Assembly: GCF_026151205.1 (NCBI RefSeq)
Contig: NC_087078.1
Span: 5,039,675-5,103,674, forward strand
From: Bolinopsis microptera
Taxonomy: Eukaryota > Ctenophora > Tentaculata > Lobata > Bolinopsidae
Length of the DNA: 64,000 bases
Direction: 5' to 3'
Positions 23,744 through 34,085 of the stretch are shown in pieces. A program made the translations under genes and the position numbers. The notes beneath the pieces are model-generated. The model was not told where the DNA came from. It was given only the letters and a program-made list of their open reading frames with translations, and did no database searches. Each line of letters starts with the position of its first letter. The stretch's first letter is position 1.

Positions 23744-26422
23744 TTAATCAAAATTCGCTTGTTCTTCAGGTTCATCATGTCTAATGTTTGTGCAGTTCAT
23801 ACCATGGCAATGGCATCGTCCACAAGCTGGCAAACAATTGAAGCCATATTTCCTACATGAACATCTGAAAGTCAAACAGGCCTGTTCCACATCGACAGAA
23901 CAGTTACAACATATAAGGTTCAAAATAGACTCTGGAGCAATTATAGCTTTTGTTGCAACTGGTTCGTAAGTGCCACCAGGAGCCAATTTCCAGCCGTAGT
24001 CAAGGGGATTCAGACTGTCAGCGTTAAGTATGACCCAGTTATGGTACTGTAAGTAAGCTCTAAGGATGTGCTCCGTTGCTGAAGCTATTGTTGGAGGTAG
24101 CCTATTCGGATTGAGACTCTTTTTCGCTACCATCCTATTGTATGCTAGGAATCTCAAAGCAGAAAGAGTCTTTTTCTTGTCACCATAAATGTACTGCAAG
24201 AAACAGAGGCCTGCCTCAATAATCTTTTCTTTTGATTCTCTCACCGAAAGTAATGTTGCCAACTGACCTTGCTCATCAAAGGTGAGAGCTTTCTTTAGCA
24301 CTTTAACGTTGCTAAAATCAAACAGTCCACTGACGCTATCACAACCTGAAATACTATGAATAAGAAGAAGTATCTCCTTTTCTTTATGATCTAGATGACT
24401 TGATATTTCTTTGATTGAATATGTACCCTTCTTCGTTGTTAGATAAATATCATTGTGATGGTCACTGTTGAAAGGATGTACTAATAGACAAACTATATCG
24501 GTATCCTCTGCCTTCAATTCAACATCGCCAAGGAATGACATTTCCAATGTTTTCTTTGCAATTAAAGTATCAGCATCGTTACAAGCTCTGATCACTTCAA
24601 TACCATTTACAGTAAAAAATGCTTGAGATAAGGTCGATAATTTCTTTTTTGTTATTGTTGTTGCTTAGAAATGTTGTTTTGGTGACAGTACAAAAGGTGG
24701 ATTTCTTTACAGCAATATTAGCACAGAACGCTTTTACTCTCCTCTTGTGCTCGTGATCTTTAGTAGAAGGCTCATATCCATCAAAAATCACAGTAACTTC
24801 CCGATTTTTAGGGATAAGCTTTTAGTACTCCATTGCTACCTCACCATAATTGTCACACCCTTTAAATGAGCTTAGTTGGTGAATTAGCCAACCTCCATCA
24901 ATGACTAGTGGGATCGTGAAGCTGCAAGATTTAAGTGTAGATTGGTTTATGTTTTTGAGGTAGCTACCAAGAGCAGCCTTATTAGATTTCCTCATCATCT
25001 GATATTGATCAAATAAGCTCATCGGCACCACAGTTAACTCGTATGTTAGGCATTCCTCTATTGAAGTCTCTCTATCAGCAACCAAGACTAGACGGTTAAA
25101 ACACTTCAACGGATCGACTGCAACGCTTTTATTATTCACTTTAACCTGCTTTCTTAGTTGTGTCAAGTTCTTTGCTTTACCTTTGATATTTATCTTATCG
25201 ATGAATGTCAACCCATCTAGCTCACGTTGAAGGACAGCCCCAACGGCCAAACATTCCTCGGGATTCACCTCATCGTTCCCAGACTGTGATATAAGACCAG
25301 TCGAAAAAGATATTAACTTAGTCTTATCTTCGGATTCTGTAAAGTCGACAGTAACTTTAAACCAAGTTAATAATTTTCCAAATACATCACAGTTTTTCTT
25401 GATTGATGACTTGGTAAGATCTGAGTGGATGGCAGCTTTAGTTGGTACTCCTCGCTTCGATGAATTAGCTAATGAATCTCCAAAAGACTGATTTATTAAA
25501 GCCATCTGATTCAGGGTGGCCACCCATCACTTGTGAGCGGACTCACGATTACGCATCCTTCCACTTGTTAATCCACCACTAGATTAAGCTGCCCTCATAA
25601 GACTCTGCTCTATGGAGAGGTCAGTCCACACCCCGGCCCACTCGTGGTCGTTGTAACAAACCGTGTGAAGCCCAGTTACTTTAAAGGTCTTTAAAAGCGC
25701 CCAATACTTGACTTCAAAAATAGCATCCTGCTCCAAATACAGTCTTAAAGCTTTTGCATACTGTCCCCTCCCAGCTGCTGCGAAGTAGGGCAGCATCAAA
25801 GCTACTGCTGATAAATGCATATTGTAGTCGTGCAACCTCTCTGCTCTTATTAAGTCCTTTACTAGTGTTATCATGTTGTGGTAAGTAACCCATAGAGCTG
25901 CTGTTCTACTGTTGGAAAACAGGTTCTTTAGAAGCAGAGTTATTTTCTCTGATAGATCCTGAATAGATTTAGTCTTAAAGTTAACACCTAGATTTCGTTC
26001 ACACATTTGCATTTGTTGATGTAACCTTCCAAGTCTACTAGTTCATCGTCGTAAACTTCTTCCTCTATAATGAAACAACAAAGAGCGGCGTCGATCAGAA
26101 AGTGGGCTCTCAACGCTTTATAGTAAGACCCTCCATCCGATATAATATGCGTGACGTCTCCAGGATACACGAGTTTGATGAGCTCCTCTAAACCCGAGTC
26201 TGCCATTATATAGCCTATGCAGCCAAGAAAACTCTCGAGAGTGTGGAATCCCCCAACCCTGACCACAATAGGCATTCCAGTTTCCAGTACTATTCGGGTG
26301 GCCTTAATCCACAACGGCAAATCGAATGTGATTATCATTGGCTCACTGTAGGATAACTTAAGACATTCAACCAGAGTAGCTAGTAGTATGTACCGTCGAA
26401 TAGCTGTCTGGGGGTTGGTCAA
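23744..26422 (-). pseudogene. decayed gene for FEN1/PIN-like nuclease with C-terminal CXC cysteine cluster
   Basis: Reads on the minus strand from 26422 to a TAA near 23744, about 890 codons, broken by stops and frameshifts (stops near 25584, 25525 and 24822; frameshifts near 26000 and 24600). N-terminal third: FLGCIGYIMADSGLEELIKL and RGQYAKALRLYL. Middle: SSGGLTSGR and VVPMSLFDQYQMMRK. Nuclease-like part: VIFDGY at about 24780, STKDHEHKRR, NDADTLIAK at about 24590, EDTDIVCLL at about 24505, and ISGCDSVSGLF at about 24335. That spacing of acidic motifs and the final GCD block parallels XPG/FEN-type PIN nucleases. C-terminus: LPPT...E, then CCNCS...CRCSCRKYGFNC...CGRCHCHGMNC, a tesmin/TSO1 CXC-like zinc cluster. 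The nuclease role is my inference from motif order. Confidence 0.75.
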
Positions 26423-26494
26423 TAATCTGAAGAAATTCTCTCATCACAATTTGTTCTTATCTGCTGTTGTTTGTTAGTTAACCTTGATATTTGT

Positions 26495-26677
26495 TGATAG
26501 TTGGATATTATCCGGTTTGAAGAGACAAGGACAAATGAAACAAGGAAGTTAGGAGTAAGGGCAAATTTTCGGCGTCAACGCCATCTTCAGGCTCAAATTA
26601 TTTGTTATAACCCTTACTCCTAACTTCCTTGTTTCATTTGTCCTTGTCTCTTCAAACCGGATAATATCCAACTATCA
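26495..26677 (-). repeat. perfect 67-bp inverted repeat with hammerhead-like loop
   Basis: Arms 26495-26561 and 26611-26677 are perfect complements, separated by 49 nt. On the minus strand the loop carries CTGAAGA, a GGCG-TTGA-CGCC stem and GAAA, the order of a hammerhead ribozyme core (CUGANGA, stem II, GAAA), flanked by CAAAT/ATTTG. There is one extra T before stem II, and no good stem I was found. Penelope-like elements carry such motifs. Perfect arms imply a recent origin. Confidence 0.7.
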
Positions 26678-26756
26678 GTATTTAAATCATGAGACTAATA
26701 AACAGCGAACTACTCCGTTATTTGATATTTGTTAATTGAAGTTATTTCCCGAGTAA

Positions 26757-27136
26757 GATTTGAAATAAGCGTTAAAAATAATTTGGTGTATTTTTTTCGA
26801 AATTTCAATAAAATTTCGAAAAATTTCGAAAAATTCCATTTATTTCGAAAAATAAAGCCCCAATCGTTCTGAAACTATCATTCGCCTGCCATAATGTGGC
26901 CATTGCGGTCATTTTGCACCCCCTATGGAGATCTCAAGACCCTCGGGAGCCGAATAACCAATATTAGGGGTGGGGCGTATGGGTTCCTGGAGAAAAATGA
27001 CTATAAAAATTTTTGCCCAAAAGTTTCGGCTGGACGGTTTTTTTTGGTGGTTCCTGGGACTATGGACAACACATTCCTGTAGACAAACCTTTGTTACGAA
27101 TTTGTTCACAGAAAAATCAACTCTTGCCCTAACTAA
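26757..27136 (+). repeat. right terminal inverted repeat
   Basis: Complement of 23261-23651; see the left repeat. The outer end reads CTTGCCCTAACTAA. Confidence 0.9.
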
Positions 27137-27921
27137 TTGCATTGACCAACTATAATATCAATAAATTTTTACTCGTCTTTTACTAGGTCCCAATTGATTA
27201 GGAAAAGGATTCATGTTTAATTTTTCTAATATGATGTTATGCTCCTCACAGATTACGGTTTTCCTAAATTTTTTCCAACCTCCAATTTTTATGTTTTAAG
27301 TGTAGTAAATAAGATATATAATGTTATATCGCTGTTTTCTACGTCACTCATTATTCTATCACACGTTCAGGGTTTTCTATAAAATGGATACTTTAATTTA
27401 TTAAAAAGTTAAAAGTTTTCACCCTAAATCGATAGAATCTATATGATATGATCGATCATGTCATATTATCTATCAAGATCGTGACTGGAATAACATCCGG
27501 AAATGTTGGCGATGATAATAAAAATTATTCATTATTATTAAATATTCATGTGGGTTGACGTTGCTGTGCAACTACATTATAAATAACAAAAAAAGAACAT
27601 ATTAAATTATAATAGAGATAATACGTCAGTCCTTCAAAAATATCTTCAAAATCAATATCTATTAACTCAAATGATCTCGTGTATGTATTTGTTTTTCTAA
27701 TTCTATTTGAATACACAATTTCATTCACCAAATCTCCTTAAAACTCCAACATGTGTTTTATTTTTAACAAATCCTATAATTTTATCACAGTTTAAATACT
27801 AGATAAAGGTGCACCAATCAAGTTATTCGAACTTAAATTACTATTAATTAAATAATCAGCCAACACAATTAATAAACTTTCATTAAATTTTGAATTCTAA
27901 CATTTCTTACACTCTCCAGGC
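27137..27921. other. intergenic, TANGO6 upstream flank
   Basis: Strongly AT-rich; a palindromic ATATGATATGATCGATCAT-type patch lies at about 27441-27462. No exon was found. The presumed TANGO6 promoter or trans-splice region; TTCTTACACTCTCCAG ends at 27919. Confidence 0.5.
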
Positions 27922-30705
27922 ATGGCCACCACTGAACAAATTTTCACGTTACTCAAAACTCTTTGCGAAACAAATGAAGACGATCTAAAAGCCGTTATGG
28001 TATTAAACATCAAGCAATACCAATCTACTCGCTCCACCCTAATCTCACCTCCCTCTGACTTCTCCCCCTCCAGTGATGCACGTGGTTTTGTATTCTGCTG
28101 TGTCGACGGTTTGAAACTCTTGTCCTCCACACTTCCCACAGCTCCTGGTCACATGTTTTCTGTAACCAATCAGAATACGTTTACCCAGGTTCTGCAGATG
28201 CTCTTTGGGTTTGGAGTGGCAGCGCTCTGTGACACTGGTGTTTGTCCTGTTTCTGTTCAGACTGAAGTTGAGAAATATGAGAGTTGTCCTGGTCAGAGGA
28301 ATGTGGAGCTACAGGAAATTGTTCTTGTTATGCAGAGTTTTGTGGAAGATAATTTTTATGGGTCGCTGGTTTTGTCAAAGTATCTTGGTATTTTGATAGC
28401 AGCTTGTGTACAGATTTTATTTGGTCCAAATAATCCGGGGAGAGTTATCAAGCAGAACAAAAACCTATTGTTAGTGCAAAAAAGCAAGATTATTGACTCT
28501 AAAATTATCAAAAACTTCCTAGATGAACTGTTATACAAGTCTCCCAAAGTTGCCTCAGAGATCGTCAATCTTCAGCTCCCGAAAGGCACAGCAAAACCCC
28601 CTACTTGGCTACTAGCTGTAACCAATGATCTTATGAGACTACAAGTTTTACGTCCAAATGGAGTGCTGAATGTGGCTAGGCAACTGTTTGAGCATTACGG
28701 AAGTATTGTAACATACGAGGACCAGGATTTCTGTGATAAAGTATCAACGGTTATTGTCACTCCACCGAGAGTCAAACCGAAGGAATATTCCATCAACATC
28801 ATTGAGCAAGTTTCTGTAATGTTAGAGGAGCTAACGAACTCAAAACTCAGGCAACAGTTCCTTCGTTTGTACAAGAATTTGGTTCATAAGCTAACTGCAG
28901 ACAACCCGGATTTAGCATTCGATCTGTATTGGAGCAAAATATTTTCGCCTTGTATCACTTGGAACCTAAACACGAAAAACCCATCTATGAGTAAAACATT
29001 GTTAGGTGAGAAAGATGCCGAATCGTGGCTCAATCGACTCGAGACAATAGCAAATTCAGGCTTACTCCAAAACAACTTATCAGAAAAGATCTGCAATGAA
29101 TTCCTCTCAGCCCTTTTATATCTTTATCATCACGTTTATCAAGGCATCTCCCCTCAGAAGACTGCATTATTGGCATTGGTAAAGGAGCTTTTAGGCTCCT
29201 CGTCATCTTGGCCAAATAAAATCATAGATTTTTTGTCCACTAACCTGAATGATAAACGAGAGGTTCTCTGGGGCAATGGACCTTCTGGTGGGTTTATGTT
29301 GATGTGTCAGTCTGGAAACTCCGCTCCTCGTTCGTCTGCCTTTTCCTTGGATCCTAACGATATCCTTGGAAGTAATGATAAGATTGTTGAGGTGACGATG
29401 AAGATCCTAAAATCTCTACCCTCCGGAAGAGATGATCAACTTTCTGACTTTTTCCTCCAACTGTTTCGTGATGTTATCTCTAGTGGGTCCGAACCAGAAC
29501 AAGCTGAGAATTTCCTTGACGGTCCTGCTGATCTACATCAATTTCAGGTATCTCTGCGAAAAGGGTTGCTTTTAGATTTACTCTGCCAGACATTTGGTCA
29601 GAAACTGTTGAAAAATACTGCTCAGACCATTGCCCTTTTGAAACTGATAGTTGTACAGAAATCAGATAATCCAAGTTTGGAGAAGGATGAGGTTCTGTTG
29701 ATCAGTTTTGGTATTTTGAGCACCTACATGCGGGATGAAATAACCTTATCTGAGTCAGATGAATCTGAAATTAAATCTCTTATAGGACCTCTTAACAAGA
29801 TAAGTGAAACATCAGGAAACAGAGAAGTCGCTAAGTTATCCAACGATCTAAAAATCTGCATCGCCACCAAAATAAATCTTGACTCGTTACCCAATCTTCT
29901 CAAGAACCAAGGAGATGCAACTGCATCAACGTTAGGAAGTTTGCCAGATATTATAAAAGATTTGGGTGATCCTCTAATACCATCCCGTGCTCACGCTATC
30001 ATACAACTTGGCAAACAATTTGCGGCCAAGAATCCTTTGGTCATGGAAAATGTTGAATTGCTTCAAAAAATTCTCATTGAAAACTTGACCCACGACGACA
30101 GTTATGTATTTTTAGCAGCGGTCAAATGTCTTGCTCAAATAAGTTGGTGTAACACCCAAAATATTCTGGACAGAATAACTTACGAAATTCAGAACACGTC
30201 TAGAAAGGAGGACGATAGGGCAAAGTGTATGGAGGTTCTGGTTAACATCATCAAAATAACAAATGAGATGCTCCCCAAATATGAATCTCAGATTTTCAAC
30301 TGTCTACTGAAATGCGTGAACCACCAGCACAGCGAGATAATGAGGGTCTCCAGTTTAAGTTGTTTAGGTGAACTTTGTAAAATATGTAAACTTGGGATTC
30401 TTTGTCACATCCAAGAGATTATTGATGTCTGTGAAAGAACTTTGGTGGAGGATCAGAGCCCGCTTGCTAAAAAGGGAGCCATCCTCATAATCGCGAATTT
30501 CATAGAATCTCAAGATAAGTCATTGTTTCACGAGTTAGAGAGAGAAACCCTGAGAATATACAGACTATTGAAGAAAGTTACTGCGTCAAGATATGATGAA
30601 GAGGTTGAGCATCGTGCTCTTCAAGCTCTTGGAGTTTTGTCAGGCATTGTCCGGGAATTTATGTTTCCAAAGACGAAGATTCAGCATGATATCAAAATTT
30701 TATAA
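27922..30705 (+). CDS. TANGO6: TANGO6 (transport and Golgi organization 6), intronless
   Basis: 927 residues in one uninterrupted exon, ATG 27922, TAA at 30703-30705. The all-helical ARM/HEAT-like character, the block DLGDPLIPSRAHAIIQLGKQ at residue 682 (RTP1 C1-type region) and the C-terminal VSSLSCLGELCKIC and VEHRALQALGVLSGIV blocks (RTP1 C2-type) mark TANGO6/RTP1. Yeast Rtp1 assists RNA polymerase II assembly or import, and the fly gene was found in a Golgi-organisation screen. Length fits the family (about 900-1,100). Vertebrate TANGO6 has many introns; here there is none, which suggests either lineage-wide intron loss or a retrocopy that took over. A canonical acceptor CTCTCCAG ends 2 nt before the ATG. 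AATAAA is at 30931. MRPS2 follows 389 nt later on the same strand. Confidence 0.88.
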   Translation: MATTEQIFTLLKTLCETNEDDLKAVMVLNIKQYQSTRSTLISPPSDFSPSSDARGFVFCCVDGLKLLSSTLPTAPGHMFSVTNQNTFTQVLQMLFGFGVAALCDTGVCPVSVQTEVEKYESCPGQRNVELQEIVLVMQSFVEDNFYGSLVLSKYLGILIAACVQILFGPNNPGRVIKQNKNLLLVQKSKIIDSKIIKNFLDELLYKSPKVASEIVNLQLPKGTAKPPTWLLAVTNDLMRLQVLRPNGVLNVARQLFEHYGSIVTYEDQDFCDKVSTVIVTPPRVKPKEYSINIIEQVSVMLEELTNSKLRQQFLRLYKNLVHKLTADNPDLAFDLYWSKIFSPCITWNLNTKNPSMSKTLLGEKDAESWLNRLETIANSGLLQNNLSEKICNEFLSALLYLYHHVYQGISPQKTALLALVKELLGSSSSWPNKIIDFLSTNLNDKREVLWGNGPSGGFMLMCQSGNSAPRSSAFSLDPNDILGSNDKIVEVTMKILKSLPSGRDDQLSDFFLQLFRDVISSGSEPEQAENFLDGPADLHQFQVSLRKGLLLDLLCQTFGQKLLKNTAQTIALLKLIVVQKSDNPSLEKDEVLLISFGILSTYMRDEITLSESDESEIKSLIGPLNKISETSGNREVAKLSNDLKICIATKINLDSLPNLLKNQGDATASTLGSLPDIIKDLGDPLIPSRAHAIIQLGKQFAAKNPLVMENVELLQKILIENLTHDDSYVFLAAVKCLAQISWCNTQNILDRITYEIQNTSRKEDDRAKCMEVLVNIIKITNEMLPKYESQIFNCLLKCVNHQHSEIMRVSSLSCLGELCKICKLGILCHIQEIIDVCERTLVEDQSPLAKKGAILIIANFIESQDKSLFHELERETLRIYRLLKKVTASRYDEEVEHRALQALGVLSGIVREFMFPKTKIQHDIKIL

Positions 30706-30930
30706 TTTCTTGAATTCTCTTAATGTTTCATGTCATATTTAGATTTCATTCCCAATAGCGATCCATATTTGGGTCTCTATCTTAAGGGTACTGTGTTTTA
30801 ACAGCATACTTGCAGACTATTTATAACTAACTATAAAACATTGTGTACCGACTACAGCAGACTGTTTTTAACTATTTATGAATTTTGTATTGACAAATTT
30901 TTAAACATCATGTACTGTTTTACTCCATTG

Positions 30931-30936
30931 AATAAA
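30931..30936 (+). terminator. poly(A) signal AATAAA of TANGO6
   Basis: AATAAA 226 nt after the TANGO6 stop, followed by a second close variant (AATAAAA) 9 nt on. The next gene's acceptor is at 31090-31091. Confidence 0.6.
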
Positions 30937-31094
30937 GTAATAAAATGTAGATCATCGGTTTAACTTTAAGGGTGTTATATCATCATTCATTTTTCTCTAA
31001 CCGACATGACGTAAACAACAAAATTGATAAATTATATTACATTAATTATATTATGGCTTATTTTGGGTGTAGTAATTAATATCATTCTCAGAAA

Positions 31095-31910
31095 ATGCTC
31101 CTTCGAAGATGTCTCCGAACTGTGAATAGTACTAGATTTTCACTCAACCGGCTCTTATCAGCTGACAATTCAGATGGCTCCACACCATTCTCACCAGACA
31201 ATGAGAGTGTAACGCCTCATAACCAGGGTGTTACACTAGATAACCAGGGTGTTACACTAGATAACCAGGGCGTGACACTAGATAACCAGGGCGTGACACT
31301 TGACAACCATGATGTTTCAATAGAAAATCAGGGTATTTCTCCGGAAGAGGAGAACAAAGTGATCAAGAAAATGCATTTTGTCACAGTAGAAAGCCAGGGA
31401 ATTACGATTGATAACCAAGACGGCACTCCCAAGGAGGAACTCAAAGAAATAAATTTTGTTAAAGTTTCTGATAATCTTGAGTCTGACAACGAAGCAGATG
31501 GAATCCTAATACAGGTTTTGATTTATGACGTTTGAGTTTAATGATTGCGCTCAGTTGTAATGTTGTGTTGCAATGGTCGTCTACTGTTTAGTCTGTCATG
31601 TTATTGTAACCTATTGATCTAAGCTAATGTTTTAGACAGTGCAAACTGCATATTGCTCGTCATCTCAATTAATCATATTTTAAAACAATATTTTACACTC
31701 CCCAGAAACAGTTAGAGCAAGATAAATCTCGCCAGGAAATGCTGAACAATCTAGACTCTCTACATGAACTAGTACAAAAGCACCACAGTGCTCTGAAACA
31801 GTATTCTCTCAAAGAGCGCCCTATTGCGAGAGAGAACTTTTTCAACGTCAAATCTTTATTCACACTACGAGATCTGTTTGATAATCGTGTTCATCTTGGC
31901 CACCATATCG
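31095..31910 (+). CDS. MRPS2: MRPS2 (mitoribosomal uS2m), 5' part: two exons
   Basis: Exons 31095-31514 and 31706-31910 (208 codons), both introns GT-AG. The N-terminus MLLRRCLRTVNSTRF is basic and hydroxylated, as in a mitochondrial presequence. Residues about 40-75 contain a five-fold NQGVTLD-type tandem repeat that is absent from known uS2m. Exon 2 ends in SLFTLRDLFDNRVHLGHHIG, the start of the uS2 core (human has a similar RSLFDARVHLGHK). The rest of the core should follow but does not: 1.2 kb of purine satellite starts 100 bp downstream. The final exons of the same gene lie at 52226-52676 on the opposite strand. An acceptor ATTCTCAG ends 3 nt before the ATG. Confidence 0.85.
31213..31310 (+). 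repeat. 21-bp coding tandem repeat in MRPS2
   Basis: About five units encoding N-Q-G-V-T-L-D. They are nearly identical in DNA, so the expansion is recent, and the frame is kept. Confidence 0.85.
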
Positions 31911-32009
31911 GTGAGTTTTTAACCAAACAAACTGGGATTTATCTTAATATGGCTCGTGGTAAAATCATCCGGGCTAGGAGGATGGGACTGACGGTGGATA
32001 CTGAGGAGC

Positions 32010-33190
32010 GATGACTGAGTAGGATGACTGAGAGGGAGAGGCGGATCAGGAAGACCCAGGAGGAGGTGGGGAGGAGGACCAGAAGGGGACCTAGGCAGGA
32101 GGAGGAGGAAGGACTGAGCGAGGAGAAGGACGGACCCAGGGAGGAGGAGGACCCAGGAGGTGGACCCAGGAAAGGGCACCCAGGCGGGAGGAGGAGGAGG
32201 ACTGGGGAGGAGGTGAACAGTTGAGGACTGATGAGGAGGACTGAGGACGAGGAGGGAAGAGTAGGAGAAGGACTGAAGGGGAGGAGGGAAGAGACTGGGA
32301 GGATCAGGAAGACACCAGAGGACCCAGGAGGCGGAGGAGGAGGAGTGATATCTGAGCGGTAGGAGGAGGAACTGAGAGGAGGACTGAAGCATGACTGAGA
32401 AGGAGGAGGACTGAGGAGTACTGAGAGGATGGCTGAGGGTGATGGCTGGGGGAGGATGGATGAGGGGATGACGAGGAGGAATGACTGAGAGGGAGGAGGA
32501 AGGAGGATCAGGAGGGGACCAGAAGGAAGAGGAGGAGGACTCAGGAGGAAGACCTCAGGAGGAGGACTTAGGAGAAATGAGAAGGAGGACTGAGGTGAAT
32601 GAGGAGGAGGAGGAAGGAGGATGAATAGGAGGAGGAGAAGGAGGGGGGACTGGGAGACGACTGGGGAGGAGCGAGGACTGATGAGAAGGATGAGGAGGAG
32701 GACCCGGAGGGGAGGACTGAGGGAGGAGGACTGAGGAGGACTGAGAGATGACTGAGGAGGATGACTGAGAGGGAGCAGGAGGAGGAGGAGGACAGGAGGA
32801 GGGACTGAGGAGGACTGAGAGGAGGAGGGGAGGCAGGAGGACTGAATAGGAGGACGGTGGGGAAATGGGCGGAGGACTGATGAGGAGGATGGAGGACTGA
32901 GGTGATGGATGAGGAGGAGGCTGAGGAGGACTGAGGAGAAGAGTTAGGAAGGGGGGGGGGGGGGGAGGGGTGGGGGGATGAAAGAGGAGAAGGGGACCCA
33001 GAGGAGGACCAAGGAGGAGGACTCAGGAGAGGGGAGGACTAGGGAGGAGGAGGACTGTTGAGGGACTGTGAGGAGGAATGAGGACGAGGAGGAGGAAGTA
33101 GGAAGAGGAAAGAGGAGGGAGAGGACGGAAGAGGACTGCTGAGGAAGATCAGGAAGACCAGGGGCGCGAGGAGAAGGAGTAGGAGGAGGT
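32010..33190 (+). repeat. 1.2-kb polypurine GGA/GGACTGA array
   Basis: Almost pure purine on the plus strand, built of GGAGGACTGAGGA-like units, with a run of G near 32951-32965. It has high potential for triplex or G-quadruplex formation and is a classic site for sequencing and assembly failure. Not coding; reading frames in it are artefacts of composition. Confidence 0.95.
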
Positions 33191-33348
33191 CAGCATCTAA
33201 ATGTTATTTCCATTTTTGTCCGTTTTTGTCCGCTCAATTTTTTGTCCGTTTGAAAATATAAGCGTACCCAAACAGGACAAAACAACATGATTCCCCCTAT
33301 AACAGCAATATTGAAACAATTTTATTTAGCAATTTAGGTGTCCATTAA

Positions 33349-33446
33349 TGTCCGCCTATGTCGCCTATGTCCGACTATGTCCGCCCTACTGTCCGCCTAT
33401 GTCCGGCCTATGTCCGCCTATGTCCGCCTATGTCCGCCTATGTCCT
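33349..33446 (+). repeat. TGTCCGCCTA minisatellite
   Basis: About eight copies of TATGTCCGCC, with related TTTTTGTCCG sequence just upstream at 33214-33252 and its complement GGCGGACATAG at 33475. Confidence 0.85.
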
Positions 33447-33614
33447 GTCCCTTTTTTGGATTCTATGAGACAGGGCGGACATAGAAGGACGTGACACCCC
33501 CCCCTCTTGTACTAAACACAACTCTATCATTATTACATACTTAAAGAACACTAAACATATCTGTGTCCTAACACAAAAATAAACGATCAGCCAGACAACA
33601 ATGATTAACTAACC

Positions 33615-34085
33615 ATATACCTGGGGTGGGCGCATTGACCCCCCGACAATTGACCCCCGGAAATATATTGAAATACATTGACCCACCCCAACCCCAAACC
33701 ACACCCCACACCCCAAACCGACCCGAACCCGAACACGAACCCTAACCCAACCAACCCCAACCCAACCCCAACCCCAACCCCAACCCCAACCCAACCCAAC
33801 CCCAACCCAACCCCAACCCCATCCCCAAAACCCAACCCAAACCCCAACCCCAACCCCAACCCCAACCCAACCCCAACCCCAACCCGATTTAATTTACCCC
33901 AGTTTAATTAATTACATTGTCGGCGGGGTCAATTGTCGGGGGGTCAATTGCGTACTAAACCCTAGATTTCGCGACAATTGTCCCAGGTGTGCTAATCTAC
34001 AAAGGGGGTCAATTGTCGGGGGGTCAATTGTCGGGGGGTAAATTGTGGGGGCGGGGGTCAATTGTCGGGGGGCTCAATTGTCTGT
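33615..34085 (+). repeat. TTGACCCCC repeat pair around a CCAACCCC array
   Basis: Left: GCATTGACCCCCCGACAATT (33631-33650). Middle: an ACCCCA/CCAACCCC microsatellite at 33680-33885. Right: repeated inverted GGGGGTCAATTGTCGG units at 33918-34085. It resembles a non-autonomous element with inverted, locally multiplied ends. Confidence 0.6.

Larger units (their letters stand above)
23261..27136 (-). mobile_element. 3.9-kb TIR element encoding a FEN-like nuclease/CXC protein
   Basis: Bounded by long inverted repeats (23261-23651 and 26757-27136, about 90% alike by eye), beginning TTAGTTAGGGCAAG. The only gene (minus strand, decayed) belongs to a protein family that is repeated in many invertebrate genomes but has no named function that I know of. 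No DDE transposase, reverse transcriptase or helicase was recognised. The left TIR has an 11-nt longer spacer than the right near its outer end. A TSD is not certain; ATT on both sides is possible. A perfect 67-bp hairpin is inserted near the 5' end of the gene. CNOT7 ends 149 bp to the left. Confidence 0.8.

Noticed and set aside
31911-32014. Extension of MRPS2 exon 2 through its donor to the stop at 32014
   Set aside because: The residues after HLGHHIG do not resemble the uS2 core, while a good GTGAG donor stands exactly at the family boundary.
33605-33911. Gly/Val- or Asn/Pro-rich open frames
   Set aside because: Products of the CCAACCCC microsatellite; no start context, splice sites or family match.
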